DNA from: Bacteroides luti
GTDB lineage: Bacteria > Bacteroidota > Bacteroidia > Bacteroidales > Bacteroidaceae
Direction of reading: 5' to 3'
DNA: 64,000 bases
Assembly: GCF_900128905.1 (NCBI RefSeq)
Contig: NZ_FQTV01000004.1
Span: forward strand, 186,001 to 250,000
Shown here piece after piece: positions 46,495 to 55,879 of the stretch (its first letter is position 1; each line of letters begins with the position of its first letter). Below the pieces are notes generated by a model. It did no database searches. It was not told the DNA's origin and saw only the letters and a program-made list of their open reading frames with translations. The translations under genes were made by a program, and so were the position numbers.

Positions 46495-48588
46495 ATGAAA
46501 CATAAATTATTATATTTTTTTACTGCCATTCTAATGGCAATATCCATTTATTCCTGTAAGGATGAAGATTTGGTAGGCCCAAAGGAATCTGAAAGAGAAT
46601 TCATGACGATGTTCAGAGACTATAAGACTACCGGGATTAGCAACGATATTTATTCAAGCGGTATAAAACAGGGTACAAAAAATGATATATACTTGAATTG
46701 GTTTGGTATTGACGGAGCAGCCGGATATCGTATTAAAATGGTCATTCAGGGAACCTCGTTTGACACAGACTGTCTTATCGATACAATTGTTGGCCCAGAT
46801 GTTCTCAGTATGACTATTCCGGATCTGCAATATGAAGTAGCATTTAGATTTGCTATCCAGACTTTGTCAAAAAGAGGTGAAGCATACAATTCTAAATGGT
46901 TTGGATATGGAGATGGAGCACACCCTGCCGACTATATAGGTTATACAACGTTGACACGTGGTAGCAATATTCCTAAAGTAATAACTGTAAGTAATGTTAC
47001 AGAAACTACTATGCGTGTAAATTTTGATTTGACAGCGAAGACTAACGATGTAAACCTGGAAGTGGTAGACGGAAAATTCCCGTTGGACCAGATTACCATT
47101 GCACCTTCTTATGATAATAAAGATCTACCATCACAAAGCATAAAGCTAACTCAAGAAGATATTCAGAGGGGTTATATTGATGTGCAAAATTTGTCATCGA
47201 ATGCTGTTTATGTTGTAAATGGTTTGAATAACAGAGTGAAACGTTACTGGGACAGACTGTATAACACTGTTATGGTGCGTATGAAAGGTAAAATAGGAGC
47301 TCCTATTACCATAAAATACAACTATGATCCGAATGATACTATTCAAGGTGCACATACTTATAAGGCATGTAGAATAGATACAGTATTACAGAAATACATG
47401 TCGGACAATTCGTTGGCTGAAGGTACCGTGTTCTTACTAGAAAGTGGAAAGACTTATTATATGCAGAATACAATTACCATGTCAAAAGGATTCACGCTGA
47501 AAACTACCGGTACAGAAAAAGCAACCGTGCTGATGGGTGTTGGTAAAGATGCAAATGGAAACCCTTATAGCTGCAATTTCTCATTTGGACGTAATGCAAT
47601 GAATGGTGAAATGGGTGGTATTAATGTAGAATCTATTGTATTTGACAACATCAAATTTGATTGTCCCGAGGCCTACAACTATCTAAATAAACCAGCTACT
47701 ACCACCATAGGACTTGGTAATTACTTTATCAATCAGTATTCACAGGCTATGCCTTTTATACTTGAATCGTTTGAAGTTCGTAATTGTGAGTTCCAGCACA
47801 TGGTTCGTGGATGGGTTCGATTCCAGGGAAATTCATACCGAATTGTCCGTCACTGGATAACAGATAATTGCTTGTTCTACAACTGTGGTGTATATGATAG
47901 CAATGGACGTGGATATGCCTGGGTTCAGGAAGATGCTGCTAATGATAACACAACGATTTACAATGACATGAATATTACTAACTGTTCATTCATTGACAGT
48001 CCGCGTGATAACTTCTTGTCTGAAGCAAAGAACAGGGCTTGGGGAACGGATGTAAAATGGAATATTAATGTATCAAACAATACATTCTTCAATTTCAGTA
48101 CTCGTTCTAATGGTCGTTTATTGTTCAGTATGCGTTACAATCCTTCGAACAGTTCATTTACTGTAGAGAAGAATCTGTTCATTCAGCATAAGGCTGATGG
48201 AGACACCAGATCTATGTATCTACAAGGTATGGATATCCGTAACTTCAACGGGGTTAACTTCTACGTTAGGAATAACTACTCTACAAATACAAACTTGAAC
48301 AAGGGTAGTATATTCTCTTCCAATGGATTTAGCTCTACGAGTCAAGGTGCCGGTAAATCAAATGTTTACGGTAAAGATGAAACGGAAGTTAAATTGGGTG
48401 TGGTAGGTATCTCTCCTACTGATCTGATGGTAAGTCCAAACGCACTTGGCAAAAACGGCGATATTAATATGCACGAGTACGACCTCAACGGTCTTTATTA
48501 CAAAAATACTGATGCTGTAAGAAATCATGAGATTTATAAACTGGGTATCGGTGACCCTAGATGGAGAAAATTTGTAACTCCAAACTAG
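46495..48588 (+). CDS. Surface lipoprotein with fibronectin-like and beta-helix regions (DUF4957-type)
   Basis: 697 residues. Lipoprotein signal (LLYFFTAILMAISIYSC). Residues ~50-250 look like fibronectin/Ig-type modules (WFGIDGAAGYRIKMVIQGT; TLTRGSNIPKVITVSNVTETTMRVNFDL). Residues ~300-600 form a right-handed parallel beta-helix, with stacked N-x-x-F/V patterns such as NITNCSFIDSPRDNFLS and VSNNTFFNFS. This resembles the DUF4957/DUF5123 proteins found in glycan loci. No catalytic residues for a lyase were recognised, so a glycan-binding role is likelier. A strong terminator follows. Confidence 0.75.
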   Translation: MKHKLLYFFTAILMAISIYSCKDEDLVGPKESEREFMTMFRDYKTTGISNDIYSSGIKQGTKNDIYLNWFGIDGAAGYRIKMVIQGTSFDTDCLIDTIVGPDVLSMTIPDLQYEVAFRFAIQTLSKRGEAYNSKWFGYGDGAHPADYIGYTTLTRGSNIPKVITVSNVTETTMRVNFDLTAKTNDVNLEVVDGKFPLDQITIAPSYDNKDLPSQSIKLTQEDIQRGYIDVQNLSSNAVYVVNGLNNRVKRYWDRLYNTVMVRMKGKIGAPITIKYNYDPNDTIQGAHTYKACRIDTVLQKYMSDNSLAEGTVFLLESGKTYYMQNTITMSKGFTLKTTGTEKATVLMGVGKDANGNPYSCNFSFGRNAMNGEMGGINVESIVFDNIKFDCPEAYNYLNKPATTTIGLGNYFINQYSQAMPFILESFEVRNCEFQHMVRGWVRFQGNSYRIVRHWITDNCLFYNCGVYDSNGRGYAWVQEDAANDNTTIYNDMNITNCSFIDSPRDNFLSEAKNRAWGTDVKWNINVSNNTFFNFSTRSNGRLLFSMRYNPSNSSFTVEKNLFIQHKADGDTRSMYLQGMDIRNFNGVNFYVRNNYSTNTNLNKGSIFSSNGFSSTSQGAGKSNVYGKDETEVKLGVVGISPTDLMVSPNALGKNGDINMHEYDLNGLYYKNTDAVRNHEIYKLGIGDPRWRKFVTPN

Positions 48589-48611
48589 ATTTGAGGAAAT
48601 AAAAGTTATAG

Positions 48612-48650
48612 GCCGCGCCAAAAGTTATATCTTTTGGCGCGGCTTTTTTT
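48612..48650 (+). terminator. Terminator of the Sus locus
   Basis: Perfect 13-bp GC-rich stem (GCCGCGCCAAAAG / CTTTTGGCGCGGC), 6-nt loop, then seven T. A textbook intrinsic terminator. Confidence 0.95.
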
Positions 48651-48701
48651 ATATAGATTATCAGAAAAAGAAAATGAGAATGCATTATTTCAAATAGCAA
48701 A

Positions 48702-48743
48702 AAATAGAAAGAGCCAAACACTGAGGTTTAGCTCTTTCTATTT
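48702..48743 (-). terminator. Terminator facing the DUF4221-like gene
   Basis: Long inverted repeat (AAATAGAAAGAGC ... GCTCTTTCTATTT) with a further internal AAAC/GTTT pair. On the minus strand it ends in a T-run, so it ends the gene at 48810-49967; it may act on both strands. Confidence 0.8.
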
Positions 48744-48809
48744 ATACTATTGACTTTTTAAGGATTGACTATTTATTCAAAAACGTTTTTATTTATTTTC
48801 CAAATCAGA

Positions 48810-49967
48810 TTATTGCTTTATCAATTCTATTTTCTGAAAGCGAAGTTTCCAGTCACAGAAATCGTCTCGTTTGAAATGATTTACACTCAAATAAAGACCA
48901 TCCTTACTAATAAAGAATATATGAGGCAAATAGGTGAATGGAGGAAATTTTGTTTCACCTAAAATCTTAAGGTTTTTATCCAAAATAATAATTGAAAACT
49001 CTTTCTTGCCTGAGTTTAAAATTCTTAAGAAGTCTTCATTGTCATCCAATTCAGATTCCGGATAGGCAAAGCGATAATATACCTGACGATATTTATCATA
49101 GATAATGTTTCCGTAAGTAGCCGCTTCGCAAGTTGTTTTCAATGTTTTAGAAAAATCGGATGGAATCTTTCTGAATTTTAATTCTGGTATATATTTACTT
49201 TTGGCTTTTATCTTTTGTATATTATGGTGATCGGGAGAAACCACATACAAATTTTCGTCCATACTGAATGAGTAAACAAATCGTTTACCATCGAATACTT
49301 CACTATAAGGCAGACTTCCTTCTATACTGTTCTTTAGTTCTTTCGAAGGAATGAGAGGCGGAAAATTCATGGGCAGTTTACGAACATTTCCACTCACTGT
49401 ATCTACAGTTATACCTATCGGGCTCTTTTCTACCCATGAGCTACCGAGACTGGCATTTAATTGTTGAGGTATATAAAGCTTATTGCCTATAAAGGTTAGC
49501 TGAACATTATGCAGATTATTATAATATGCAGGCATCGGTATCAGTCCGTCATCAGTAACATTGAAATTAATTGTTTTTTTGAAAACACCGGTTGTGTCTG
49601 TTTCATAAATTGCCTTTTCATTAAAATCGGGAACATAAATATGTCCCATATCTTTTGCATAATAACCATAAAGCTCCGTCCCTATTCCCCGAGGTTTTTC
49701 AACATTGAAAAAGAAATTTTGAACTAATTTATCAGATAACAAATCGTAAATAAGTATAGCTCTTTTTTTGTGAACAGGAAAGGTAAGATACTCGTGTCCA
49801 TGATCTTCGAAAGTGTAGAGATTTAAAGTTGAAAGTTCAGATTCGGCATCTATCACATATTCTTTATATTCATTGGCGGGCTGCAGAACACATTTACCAT
49901 GTTCCGACTGGCATCCCAAGCTAAAAAACACCCCAATTAAGGATGCCCAGGTAGAAATTCTAATCAT
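48810..49967 (-). CDS. DUF4221-like surface lipoprotein
   Basis: 385 residues. Lipoprotein signal ending in SLGC (residue 19). The body is beta-propeller-like: repeated strands with Y-x-x-D-P/D-x-x-G motifs and a DK.LKILGETKFPP segment near the C-terminus, resembling the DUF4221/6-bladed-propeller lipoproteins of Bacteroidota. Function unknown. Separate unit, convergent with the Sus locus. Confidence 0.7.
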   Translation of the reverse strand: MIRISTWASLIGVFFSLGCQSEHGKCVLQPANEYKEYVIDAESELSTLNLYTFEDHGHEYLTFPVHKKRAILIYDLLSDKLVQNFFFNVEKPRGIGTELYGYYAKDMGHIYVPDFNEKAIYETDTTGVFKKTINFNVTDDGLIPMPAYYNNLHNVQLTFIGNKLYIPQQLNASLGSSWVEKSPIGITVDTVSGNVRKLPMNFPPLIPSKELKNSIEGSLPYSEVFDGKRFVYSFSMDENLYVVSPDHHNIQKIKAKSKYIPELKFRKIPSDFSKTLKTTCEAATYGNIIYDKYRQVYYRFAYPESELDDNEDFLRILNSGKKEFSIIILDKNLKILGETKFPPFTYLPHIFFISKDGLYLSVNHFKRDDFCDWKLRFQKIELIKQ

Positions 49968-50158
49968 TTTTTGAATTATATATTATAAATTTGTTTTGAC
50001 GTGATAAATGATGGCAAGTTATAGAAAAAATAATAGAGCAACAAATCCGTAAACGAATATTATTAGCTTTCTGATTGGAGAAAGTATTATTAATGCTGAA
50101 AGTCATGCTATTTAACTACCCGGCATAAATAAGCTGGCAAAAATAGATGGAAATATAT

Positions 50159-50166
50159 TACATTTG
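50159..50166 (+). promoter_or_regulatory. -7 box of the FKBP gene
   Basis: TACATTTG matches TAnnTTTG and lies 51 bp before the ATG at 50218. No strong -33 partner is visible. Confidence 0.5.
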
Positions 50167-50217
50167 CACAGAAAACAGACCTGAGCATATATTATTAAAT
50201 AATAAAATAGAACAAAT

Positions 50218-50619
50218 ATGAGCCTGAAACATAAAGATTATAAAGAAGCAAATATCCGCTTCCTGGAAGAGAACCTGAACGAAGAGGGAGTAATGGAATT
50301 GCCTTGCGGTGTGCAGTACAAAGTGATATTACAAGGTAAAGGACCTGTGCCTACAGCTAAAAGTATGGTGAAAGTTCACTATAAAGGTACGCTGATTGAC
50401 GGAACGGTATTTGATGATTCTTTCAGCAGAAAAAGACCGGAATCTTTCAGAGTGAATGAGGTTATTGACGGTTGGCAGGAGGCTCTGAAGGTGATGCCTC
50501 TGGGTTCCCGCTGGATGATTTACATCCCTTACGAACTGGGATACGGAACCAGGGCGGCAGGGAAAATTAAACCCTACTCTACCCTGATTTTTGAAGTGGA
50601 ACTGCTAGGGGTTAAATAA
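50218..50619 (+). CDS. FKBP-type peptidyl-prolyl isomerase
   Basis: 133 residues, cytoplasmic (no signal). Catalyses proline isomerisation during folding. The FKBP core is VHYKGTLIDGTVFDDSF, then VIDGWQEALKVMPLGSRWMIYIP, YELGYGTRAAGKIKPYSTLIFEVELL, all standard. A decayed second copy lies at 57739-58076. Single-gene unit. Confidence 0.95.
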   Translation: MSLKHKDYKEANIRFLEENLNEEGVMELPCGVQYKVILQGKGPVPTAKSMVKVHYKGTLIDGTVFDDSFSRKRPESFRVNEVIDGWQEALKVMPLGSRWMIYIPYELGYGTRAAGKIKPYSTLIFEVELLGVK

Positions 50620-50632
50620 CCCCTGGCGTTTA

Positions 50633-51100
50633 TTAGAACATAGCGTTCATTCGTCTTTGCATTTCTTCTGTTGAAACGTCTTCAATATGTGTCATAATAG
50701 ACCATTTATGACCAAAAGGATCGGTAAGACTTCCGGCGCGTTCACCGTAAAACTGATCCTTGACTTCCATTCCGTCTGTTACTGTTGCTCCTTCTTTAAG
50801 GGCTTTTGCAAAAACAGTATCAACATCTTCTACATACAAGCAGAGCGTTACAGGTGAACCTCCTAACGACAGGGGACTTAAATTGCCCCAATGTGGGTTT
50901 TCTTCTGCCAGCATAAATTTTGAATCTCCAATTTCTATTTCGGCATGTGCAACAGTTCCATCGGGCATGGAAAGCCTCCTGATTTCTTTTGCACCAAATG
51001 CTTTCTCATAAAATTCAATGGCTTTATCTGCGCCTTTTATATTCAGATATGGCGTTAATGTATTATATCCCTGAGGAGTTATTTTTTTCTTTGTTTCCAT
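50633..51100 (-). CDS. VOC-superfamily (glyoxalase/PhnB-like) protein
   Basis: 155 residues. Paired beta-alpha-beta-beta-beta repeats of the vicinal-oxygen-chelate fold: YLNIKGADKAIEFYEKAFGAKEI then VEDVDTVFAKALKEGA and the final GSLTDPFGHKWSIMTH. PhnB-like proteins resemble glyoxalases but often have unknown substrates. Same strand and 32 bp after flavodoxin; may be a tail gene of the dehydrogenase operon. Confidence 0.88.
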   Translation of the reverse strand: METKKKITPQGYNTLTPYLNIKGADKAIEFYEKAFGAKEIRRLSMPDGTVAHAEIEIGDSKFMLAEENPHWGNLSPLSLGGSPVTLCLYVEDVDTVFAKALKEGATVTDGMEVKDQFYGERAGSLTDPFGHKWSIMTHIEDVSTEEMQRRMNAMF

Positions 51101-51132
51101 ACTTCATTGTTTTTTTGATATAAAAAAAGTGT

Positions 51133-51642
51133 TCATAAAAAGAATTCTTTCCTGAGTTGATCTACCCAGTCGTGAATTCGTTTTTCGATTTGTTCGGGCT
51201 GATTTTCAACATCTAGCGCCAAACCAAGAAATTTGTCTTCTTTTAGTGCCTGAGAGTGATTAAATGAATATCCCTCGGCAGAAGTGAATCCCACGAGTTG
51301 AGCTCCTGCAGTTTCAAAAGCCTCAGCCAGGAGCCCTATTCCATCAACAAAATTATCGGGATAGTTTACCTGATCCCCAAGTCCGAATATGGCTACTTTC
51401 TTATCTTGAAGTTCAAGAGATGTAAGCTCGGGTATTATCTCGTCCCAATAGGTGGGTAATTCACCATCGAACCAGGTTGATGTACCTACTATCAGATAAT
51501 TATAAGTGAGAAACTCTTCTTTCCATGCGCTCTCAATAGGAACAATCTCCAGATTGGCTTCACCAAATGCGGCTTGTATCTGCTGCGCTATAGCGGCTGT
51601 TTTCTTAGTGCTTGTTCCATAAAATAATCCAATCTTTTTCAT
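51133..51642 (-). CDS. fldA: Flavodoxin
   Basis: 169 residues. FMN phosphate loop YGTSTKKTA near residue 9, then YLIVGTSTWFDGELPTYWD and IFGLGDQVNYPDNFVDG. Electron carrier for redox enzymes such as pyruvate:flavodoxin oxidoreductase. It starts 18 bp after the E1 gene, an unusual place. It may link the operon to anaerobic electron flow (inference). Confidence 0.93.
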   Translation of the reverse strand: MKKIGLFYGTSTKKTAAIAQQIQAAFGEANLEIVPIESAWKEEFLTYNYLIVGTSTWFDGELPTYWDEIIPELTSLELQDKKVAIFGLGDQVNYPDNFVDGIGLLAEAFETAGAQLVGFTSAEGYSFNHSQALKEDKFLGLALDVENQPEQIEKRIHDWVDQLRKEFFL

Positions 51643-51660
51643 TGCAAATATCTTTAATTG

Positions 51661-53694
51661 TTAGTATTCCAGTAAACTTTTGGCTGCCTTGTAAATGCGT
51701 TCCTCACCGGGAAGAATCGCTTTTTCAAAATTAGGATGAAAACCTACAGGGGTGAAAATTGAACCAACCCGCTGAACAGGGGCATCGAGATAACGGAACA
51801 TCTCCTCGCCTATCATTGCTGCAATCTCGGCACCAAATCCTGAAAAGACTTTGTCTTCATGCACTATCAGTGCTTTACTGGTTTTCTTCACTGATTCAAA
51901 AATGGCTTCTTTATCGAGCGGAATAAGTGAACGAAGATCAATCACTTCAACATTCCAACCGGATTCTTTTGCCAGGCGATCGGCCACGGTAAGGCAGAAA
52001 TGGGTAGTGTTACCATAGGTGATAATACTGAGATCGGTTCCTTCTCGACGAATACGCGCCTTTCCGAACGGTACTTCAAAGTCATCGGGCACCACAGTTG
52101 CTGCCTCAACAGCATTATATTGAGCCTTGGGTTCCAGATAGAGGGTGAATCCTTTTGAACGCATGCTGGTACGTAACAATCCCGCGGCATCATCGGCGAA
52201 AGAAGGATAGACAATGCGTGCACCAGGCAAGGTACTTAGTGCTCCTTCAATGGTTTGTGAATGGTAAAGTCCTCCGCCAATATATCCTCCGGAAGCAAGA
52301 CGCACTGTTACGTTTGGCACAAACTTTCCGTTGTTTCGCCAGTATTCATGTGTACACTCTACATATTGCTCTACCGCCGGCCAGAAATAGTCGGCAAACT
52401 CGGCTCCCTCAATTACAATTCGTATTTTAGGATCGAAGCGGCTCATGCCATTGGCAGTACCCACGATATAATCTTCTGCTATGGGTGCATTGAATACTCT
52501 TTTAACACCAAACTCCTGCTGCATACCTTTGGTTACATTAAACACACCGCCCTTATCTTTATTAGCCACATCCTGTCCCCAAAGGAAGGTATCGGGATTG
52601 TGTCTGAACTCAGCCTTCAATGTTTCATTGATAGCTGTAACCATAGTCTTCTTCTCTCCATCCAGGTTATGAGTTCCGTCGACATAAACCTGTGGTTTAT
52701 AAGGTTCAGGAAGAACATAATCGAGTACCGTAGAAGCGTCAGGATCGGGTGCTGCAATGGCTTTCTTATTGGCAGTACTCAGTTCTTTCTTTGCTTCTTC
52801 TTCAATTTTCTTTAGTTCGTCTTCAGTAAATCGTTCGTATCGCAACAGCATTCTCCTGAATTTCTGTAGTGGATCGGCAGCCTTAACGTATGCAAGTTCA
52901 TCTTCATCACGATAAAGGGTGTGCTTATCTGAATTAGAGTGCGAACCAATACGCACACAGTTGGCATGAACAATAACCGGATTATGCTTTGTAATTGCAT
53001 GTTCGCGGGCTTCGGCCATAGCATTCATGGAATCGAACACATCTTTGCCATTGCAGTAGATTATCTTAAGGTTCTTGAATCCTGAAAAATTAGCGGCAAC
53101 CTTTGGATTGGATGTCTGGTCTTTTTTAGGAACGGAAATCCCAAATCCGTTGTCTTCAATGACAAAGATAACAGGCAGTTGTTCTGTGCTTGCTCCATTG
53201 ATTGCTTCGTAAACAAATCCTTCGGATACAGAAGATTCACCGTGAGAGGCTATAACTACTCCTTTATGTCCATAGTAGGCCATGGCGCGAGCTACTCCTA
53301 CTGCATGAAGATCCTGAGTTGCAGTTGCCGATGATATATTCTGAATATTCCATTCCATCTTGGCAAAATGATTGGACATGTGACGTCCGCCACTTGTTAA
53401 ATCGGTTGCTTTGGATAACCCGTTAAGGATAATTTCCTCGGCAGTCATTCCGGCAGAAAGGGCGGCAAGCAAGTCACGGTAATAGGGGAAGAAAAAATCT
53501 TCTCCTCTGGTAAAGACTTGTCCCATTGCAAGTTGTATACCATCATGCCCCGCATAAGGGGCATGAAACGACCAGCCTAATGATTGAAGTAAATAAGCTG
53601 GTGCTTTCTCGTCAATCATGCGACCAAGTGTCATAAGGTAATACCACTTTCTCAGTGTCTCTTTATCTGTTGATTTTATATCGTACTTTTTCAT
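51661..53694 (-). CDS. Fused alpha-beta E1 subunit of a 2-oxoacid dehydrogenase
   Basis: 677 residues: the alpha (TPP-binding) and beta (transketolase-like) E1 subunits joined. Alpha motifs: SASHGESS near residue 150 and IVHANCVRIGSHSNSD; the beta part begins around residue 330 (VDGTHNLDGEKKTMV) with FAPVGFHPN-like ends. This fused layout is common for branched-chain or pyruvate dehydrogenases of Bacteroidota. Substrate (pyruvate versus 2-oxoisovalerate) is not certain. Middle of the lpd-lplA-E2-E1 operon. Confidence 0.9.
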   Translation of the reverse strand: MKKYDIKSTDKETLRKWYYLMTLGRMIDEKAPAYLLQSLGWSFHAPYAGHDGIQLAMGQVFTRGEDFFFPYYRDLLAALSAGMTAEEIILNGLSKATDLTSGGRHMSNHFAKMEWNIQNISSATATQDLHAVGVARAMAYYGHKGVVIASHGESSVSEGFVYEAINGASTEQLPVIFVIEDNGFGISVPKKDQTSNPKVAANFSGFKNLKIIYCNGKDVFDSMNAMAEAREHAITKHNPVIVHANCVRIGSHSNSDKHTLYRDEDELAYVKAADPLQKFRRMLLRYERFTEDELKKIEEEAKKELSTANKKAIAAPDPDASTVLDYVLPEPYKPQVYVDGTHNLDGEKKTMVTAINETLKAEFRHNPDTFLWGQDVANKDKGGVFNVTKGMQQEFGVKRVFNAPIAEDYIVGTANGMSRFDPKIRIVIEGAEFADYFWPAVEQYVECTHEYWRNNGKFVPNVTVRLASGGYIGGGLYHSQTIEGALSTLPGARIVYPSFADDAAGLLRTSMRSKGFTLYLEPKAQYNAVEAATVVPDDFEVPFGKARIRREGTDLSIITYGNTTHFCLTVADRLAKESGWNVEVIDLRSLIPLDKEAIFESVKKTSKALIVHEDKVFSGFGAEIAAMIGEEMFRYLDAPVQRVGSIFTPVGFHPNFEKAILPGEERIYKAAKSLLEY

Positions 53695-53719
53695 ACTTCG
53701 TCTTTTTAAGTGTTTTGAA

Positions 53720-55093
53720 CTATCCGTTCCAGTTCTCCAGGTAATCGGCTATACGTCTGAGGAAAGCACCTCCCATTGCACCGTTTACTATACGATGGTC
53801 ATAAGAAAGAGAGAGATACATTTTATGACGGATGGCAATGGTATCGCCTTCGGGAGTTTCGACTACCGCCGGCTTTTTCTCTATGTATCCAACACCCAGA
53901 ATAGCAACCTGCGGCTGGTTGATAATTGGTGTGCCTATAATGTTCTTGAAAGTACCAAAGTTTGTGATGGTAAAGGTTCCACCCTGAATATCATCCGGTG
54001 ATAATTTATTGGCACGTGCTTTTGCCGCCAATGTATCGATACTTCCAGCCAGTCCGCTAAGACTAAGTTTATCGGCATTGTGTATTACCGGAACAATCAG
54101 GTTGCCATCATTAAGTGACACCGCCACACCTACATTTATTTTCTTTTTCAGTATCATACGGTAGCCATCAACTGATGCATTGACGTATGGATATTCTGCA
54201 AGGGCTTTTGTAACAGCCTCAACAATAGCAGGCATGTATGTGAGAGAGATACCTTCACGCCGTTGGAATGATTCTTTGTTGCGCTCACGCCAGCGTACCA
54301 GTTTAGTAACATCAACCTCGACCACCGTTGTGACATGTGGCGATACTTGTTTTGACATAACCATGTGATCGGCAATGATACGGCGGACAAAGTCCATTTC
54401 AACCACTTCGTCACCATCAGAAACAGGTATAACAGGTGTTGTTGGTGCCGGTTTGGATTCTGCAGCAACTGGCTGAGAAACGGTTACAGGCTTAGATGGT
54501 GCAACAAATGCCGGTTCTGCGGAAGCAACTTTCTGCGGAAAAACAAGAGCTGGTTCTGCTGAAACAGTTTTCTGCGGGGCAGCAAGAGCAGCCGGTTGAG
54601 CACCCTTCTTTCTCTGCTCTACATAAGTCTTTATATCTTTTTTACTTAAACGTCCTTCGTAGCCGGTTCCGGGAATACTGTCAAGTTCTTCTTTAGAAAG
54701 TTGAGCTTCCTGGGCTATCTGAAGTACAATGGGAGAATACCACCTGGCTTCCTCACTTTTTACGTTCTTAACCGGTTCAGCGGAAGATGCCGGAGCTTCT
54801 TCTTTTGCGGTTGTACTTTCACCAACTTCAGGTGTTTCTTCTTCCGAATCTCCTTCGAGTTGCACGATTGCCACCACCGTACCTACAGAAACAGTATCGC
54901 CTTCTTTGAAAAGTATCTGAAGTATTTTCCCTGCCACAGGAGAAGGTATTTCTGCGCTAACTTTGGCAGTACTTACTTCAAACAATATATCGTCTTCATT
55001 AATAACATCGCCTGCTTTAACCGACCATGTCATTATGGTTCCTTCTGTTATGCTTTCACCCAATTTGGGCATTTTTATTTCAAATGTAGCCAT
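53720..55093 (-). CDS. E2 dihydrolipoyl acyltransferase
   Basis: 457 residues. Lipoyl domain at the N-terminus with the modified lysine at Lys44 in STAKVSAEIPSP. An Ala/Pro-rich linker contains a near repeat (PQKTVSAEPALVFPQ then PQKVASAEPAFVAP). The E1/E3-binding domain lies near 118-155 (YSPIVLQIAQEAQLSKEELDS). The catalytic core ends with SYDHRIVNGAMGG: the usual DHRxxDG has Asn in place of Asp. Passes acyl groups to CoA. Confidence 0.92.
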   Translation of the reverse strand: MATFEIKMPKLGESITEGTIMTWSVKAGDVINEDDILFEVSTAKVSAEIPSPVAGKILQILFKEGDTVSVGTVVAIVQLEGDSEEETPEVGESTTAKEEAPASSAEPVKNVKSEEARWYSPIVLQIAQEAQLSKEELDSIPGTGYEGRLSKKDIKTYVEQRKKGAQPAALAAPQKTVSAEPALVFPQKVASAEPAFVAPSKPVTVSQPVAAESKPAPTTPVIPVSDGDEVVEMDFVRRIIADHMVMSKQVSPHVTTVVEVDVTKLVRWRERNKESFQRREGISLTYMPAIVEAVTKALAEYPYVNASVDGYRMILKKKINVGVAVSLNDGNLIVPVIHNADKLSLSGLAGSIDTLAAKARANKLSPDDIQGGTFTITNFGTFKNIIGTPIINQPQVAILGVGYIEKKPAVVETPEGDTIAIRHKMYLSLSYDHRIVNGAMGGAFLRRIADYLENWNG

Positions 55094-55108
55094 AGTTAAT
55101 GTATTTGG

Positions 55109-55852
55109 TTATTTTAAATATGATGCATTAAAATTCCAGTCGGATGTGGAATATTTATTCCTACTTAATTGTTTGATAGCCGACAGGTCTTTTTCACTGA
55201 ATATATATATTTTATTATTGGTTTCATTCTTTAGAAAGTAATTCATAATCAGTTCTTTCAGATTACTGATTTGCATATTATCTGGTACGTATTCCTTAAT
55301 ATTGGTAACCGGACTTCTCACCGACTTTACATAAAGCAAACGTGGCGATGTAACATCATTCTGTTGAGTTGGTAAAGAAGTTAATGCTGCATTGAGACTC
55401 AATAAATCCGTTGAATAGAGTAGCGTAGCATGATACATCACTCTTTTTTTATGGATGCACTGTGCACTTCCCGATATTTTCAGCCCATCAATATTTAGTC
55501 CCCGCCGTTCGTCAGCCTCAGCATTTATTCCTATTTCCCTAAGAAATTTCTGAATCTGAATAAGGTATTTATTAAAATCAGCATTATCACTATTTTCAAT
55601 AAAGGTAAAATTCAGATTGCCGGCATCATGATACACAGCACCGCCACCGGAATATCTTCTTACTACTTTAATGCGGTGATCTCTCACAAAATCCATATTA
55701 ACTTCTGCCCATACATTCTGATGTTTGCCAATAATGACTGATGGTTCATTCTGCCACAGCATGAATACATTCTCCTGAAAAGAATGCAGGAAATATTCTT
55801 CTGCCGCCAGATTGAACCAGGCATCTGTATATGGATTGTTTATGCAAAGCAT
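55109..55852 (-). CDS. lplA: Lipoate-protein ligase
   Basis: 247 residues. Motifs: RRYSGGGAVYHDAGNLNFTF near residue 65, and KISGSAQCIHKKRVMYHATLLY. It attaches lipoate to the E2 lipoyl lysine, matching its place between lpd and E2 in the same operon. Salvage rather than de novo lipoylation is suggested. Confidence 0.93.
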   Translation of the reverse strand: MLCINNPYTDAWFNLAAEEYFLHSFQENVFMLWQNEPSVIIGKHQNVWAEVNMDFVRDHRIKVVRRYSGGGAVYHDAGNLNFTFIENSDNADFNKYLIQIQKFLREIGINAEADERRGLNIDGLKISGSAQCIHKKRVMYHATLLYSTDLLSLNAALTSLPTQQNDVTSPRLLYVKSVRSPVTNIKEYVPDNMQISNLKELIMNYFLKNETNNKIYIFSEKDLSAIKQLSRNKYSTSDWNFNASYLK

Positions 55853-55879
55853 CTCGAGAATGTTTTGATTGTTTATTGA

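Noticed and set aside
52261..52815. Plus-strand frame of 184 codons over the E1 gene
   Set aside because: Overlaps a full-length conserved enzyme in antisense; no known motifs.
54701..55099. Plus-strand frame over the E2 N-terminus, rich in Cys/Phe
   Set aside because: Antisense of the lipoyl domain and linker; composition is that of a shadow frame.
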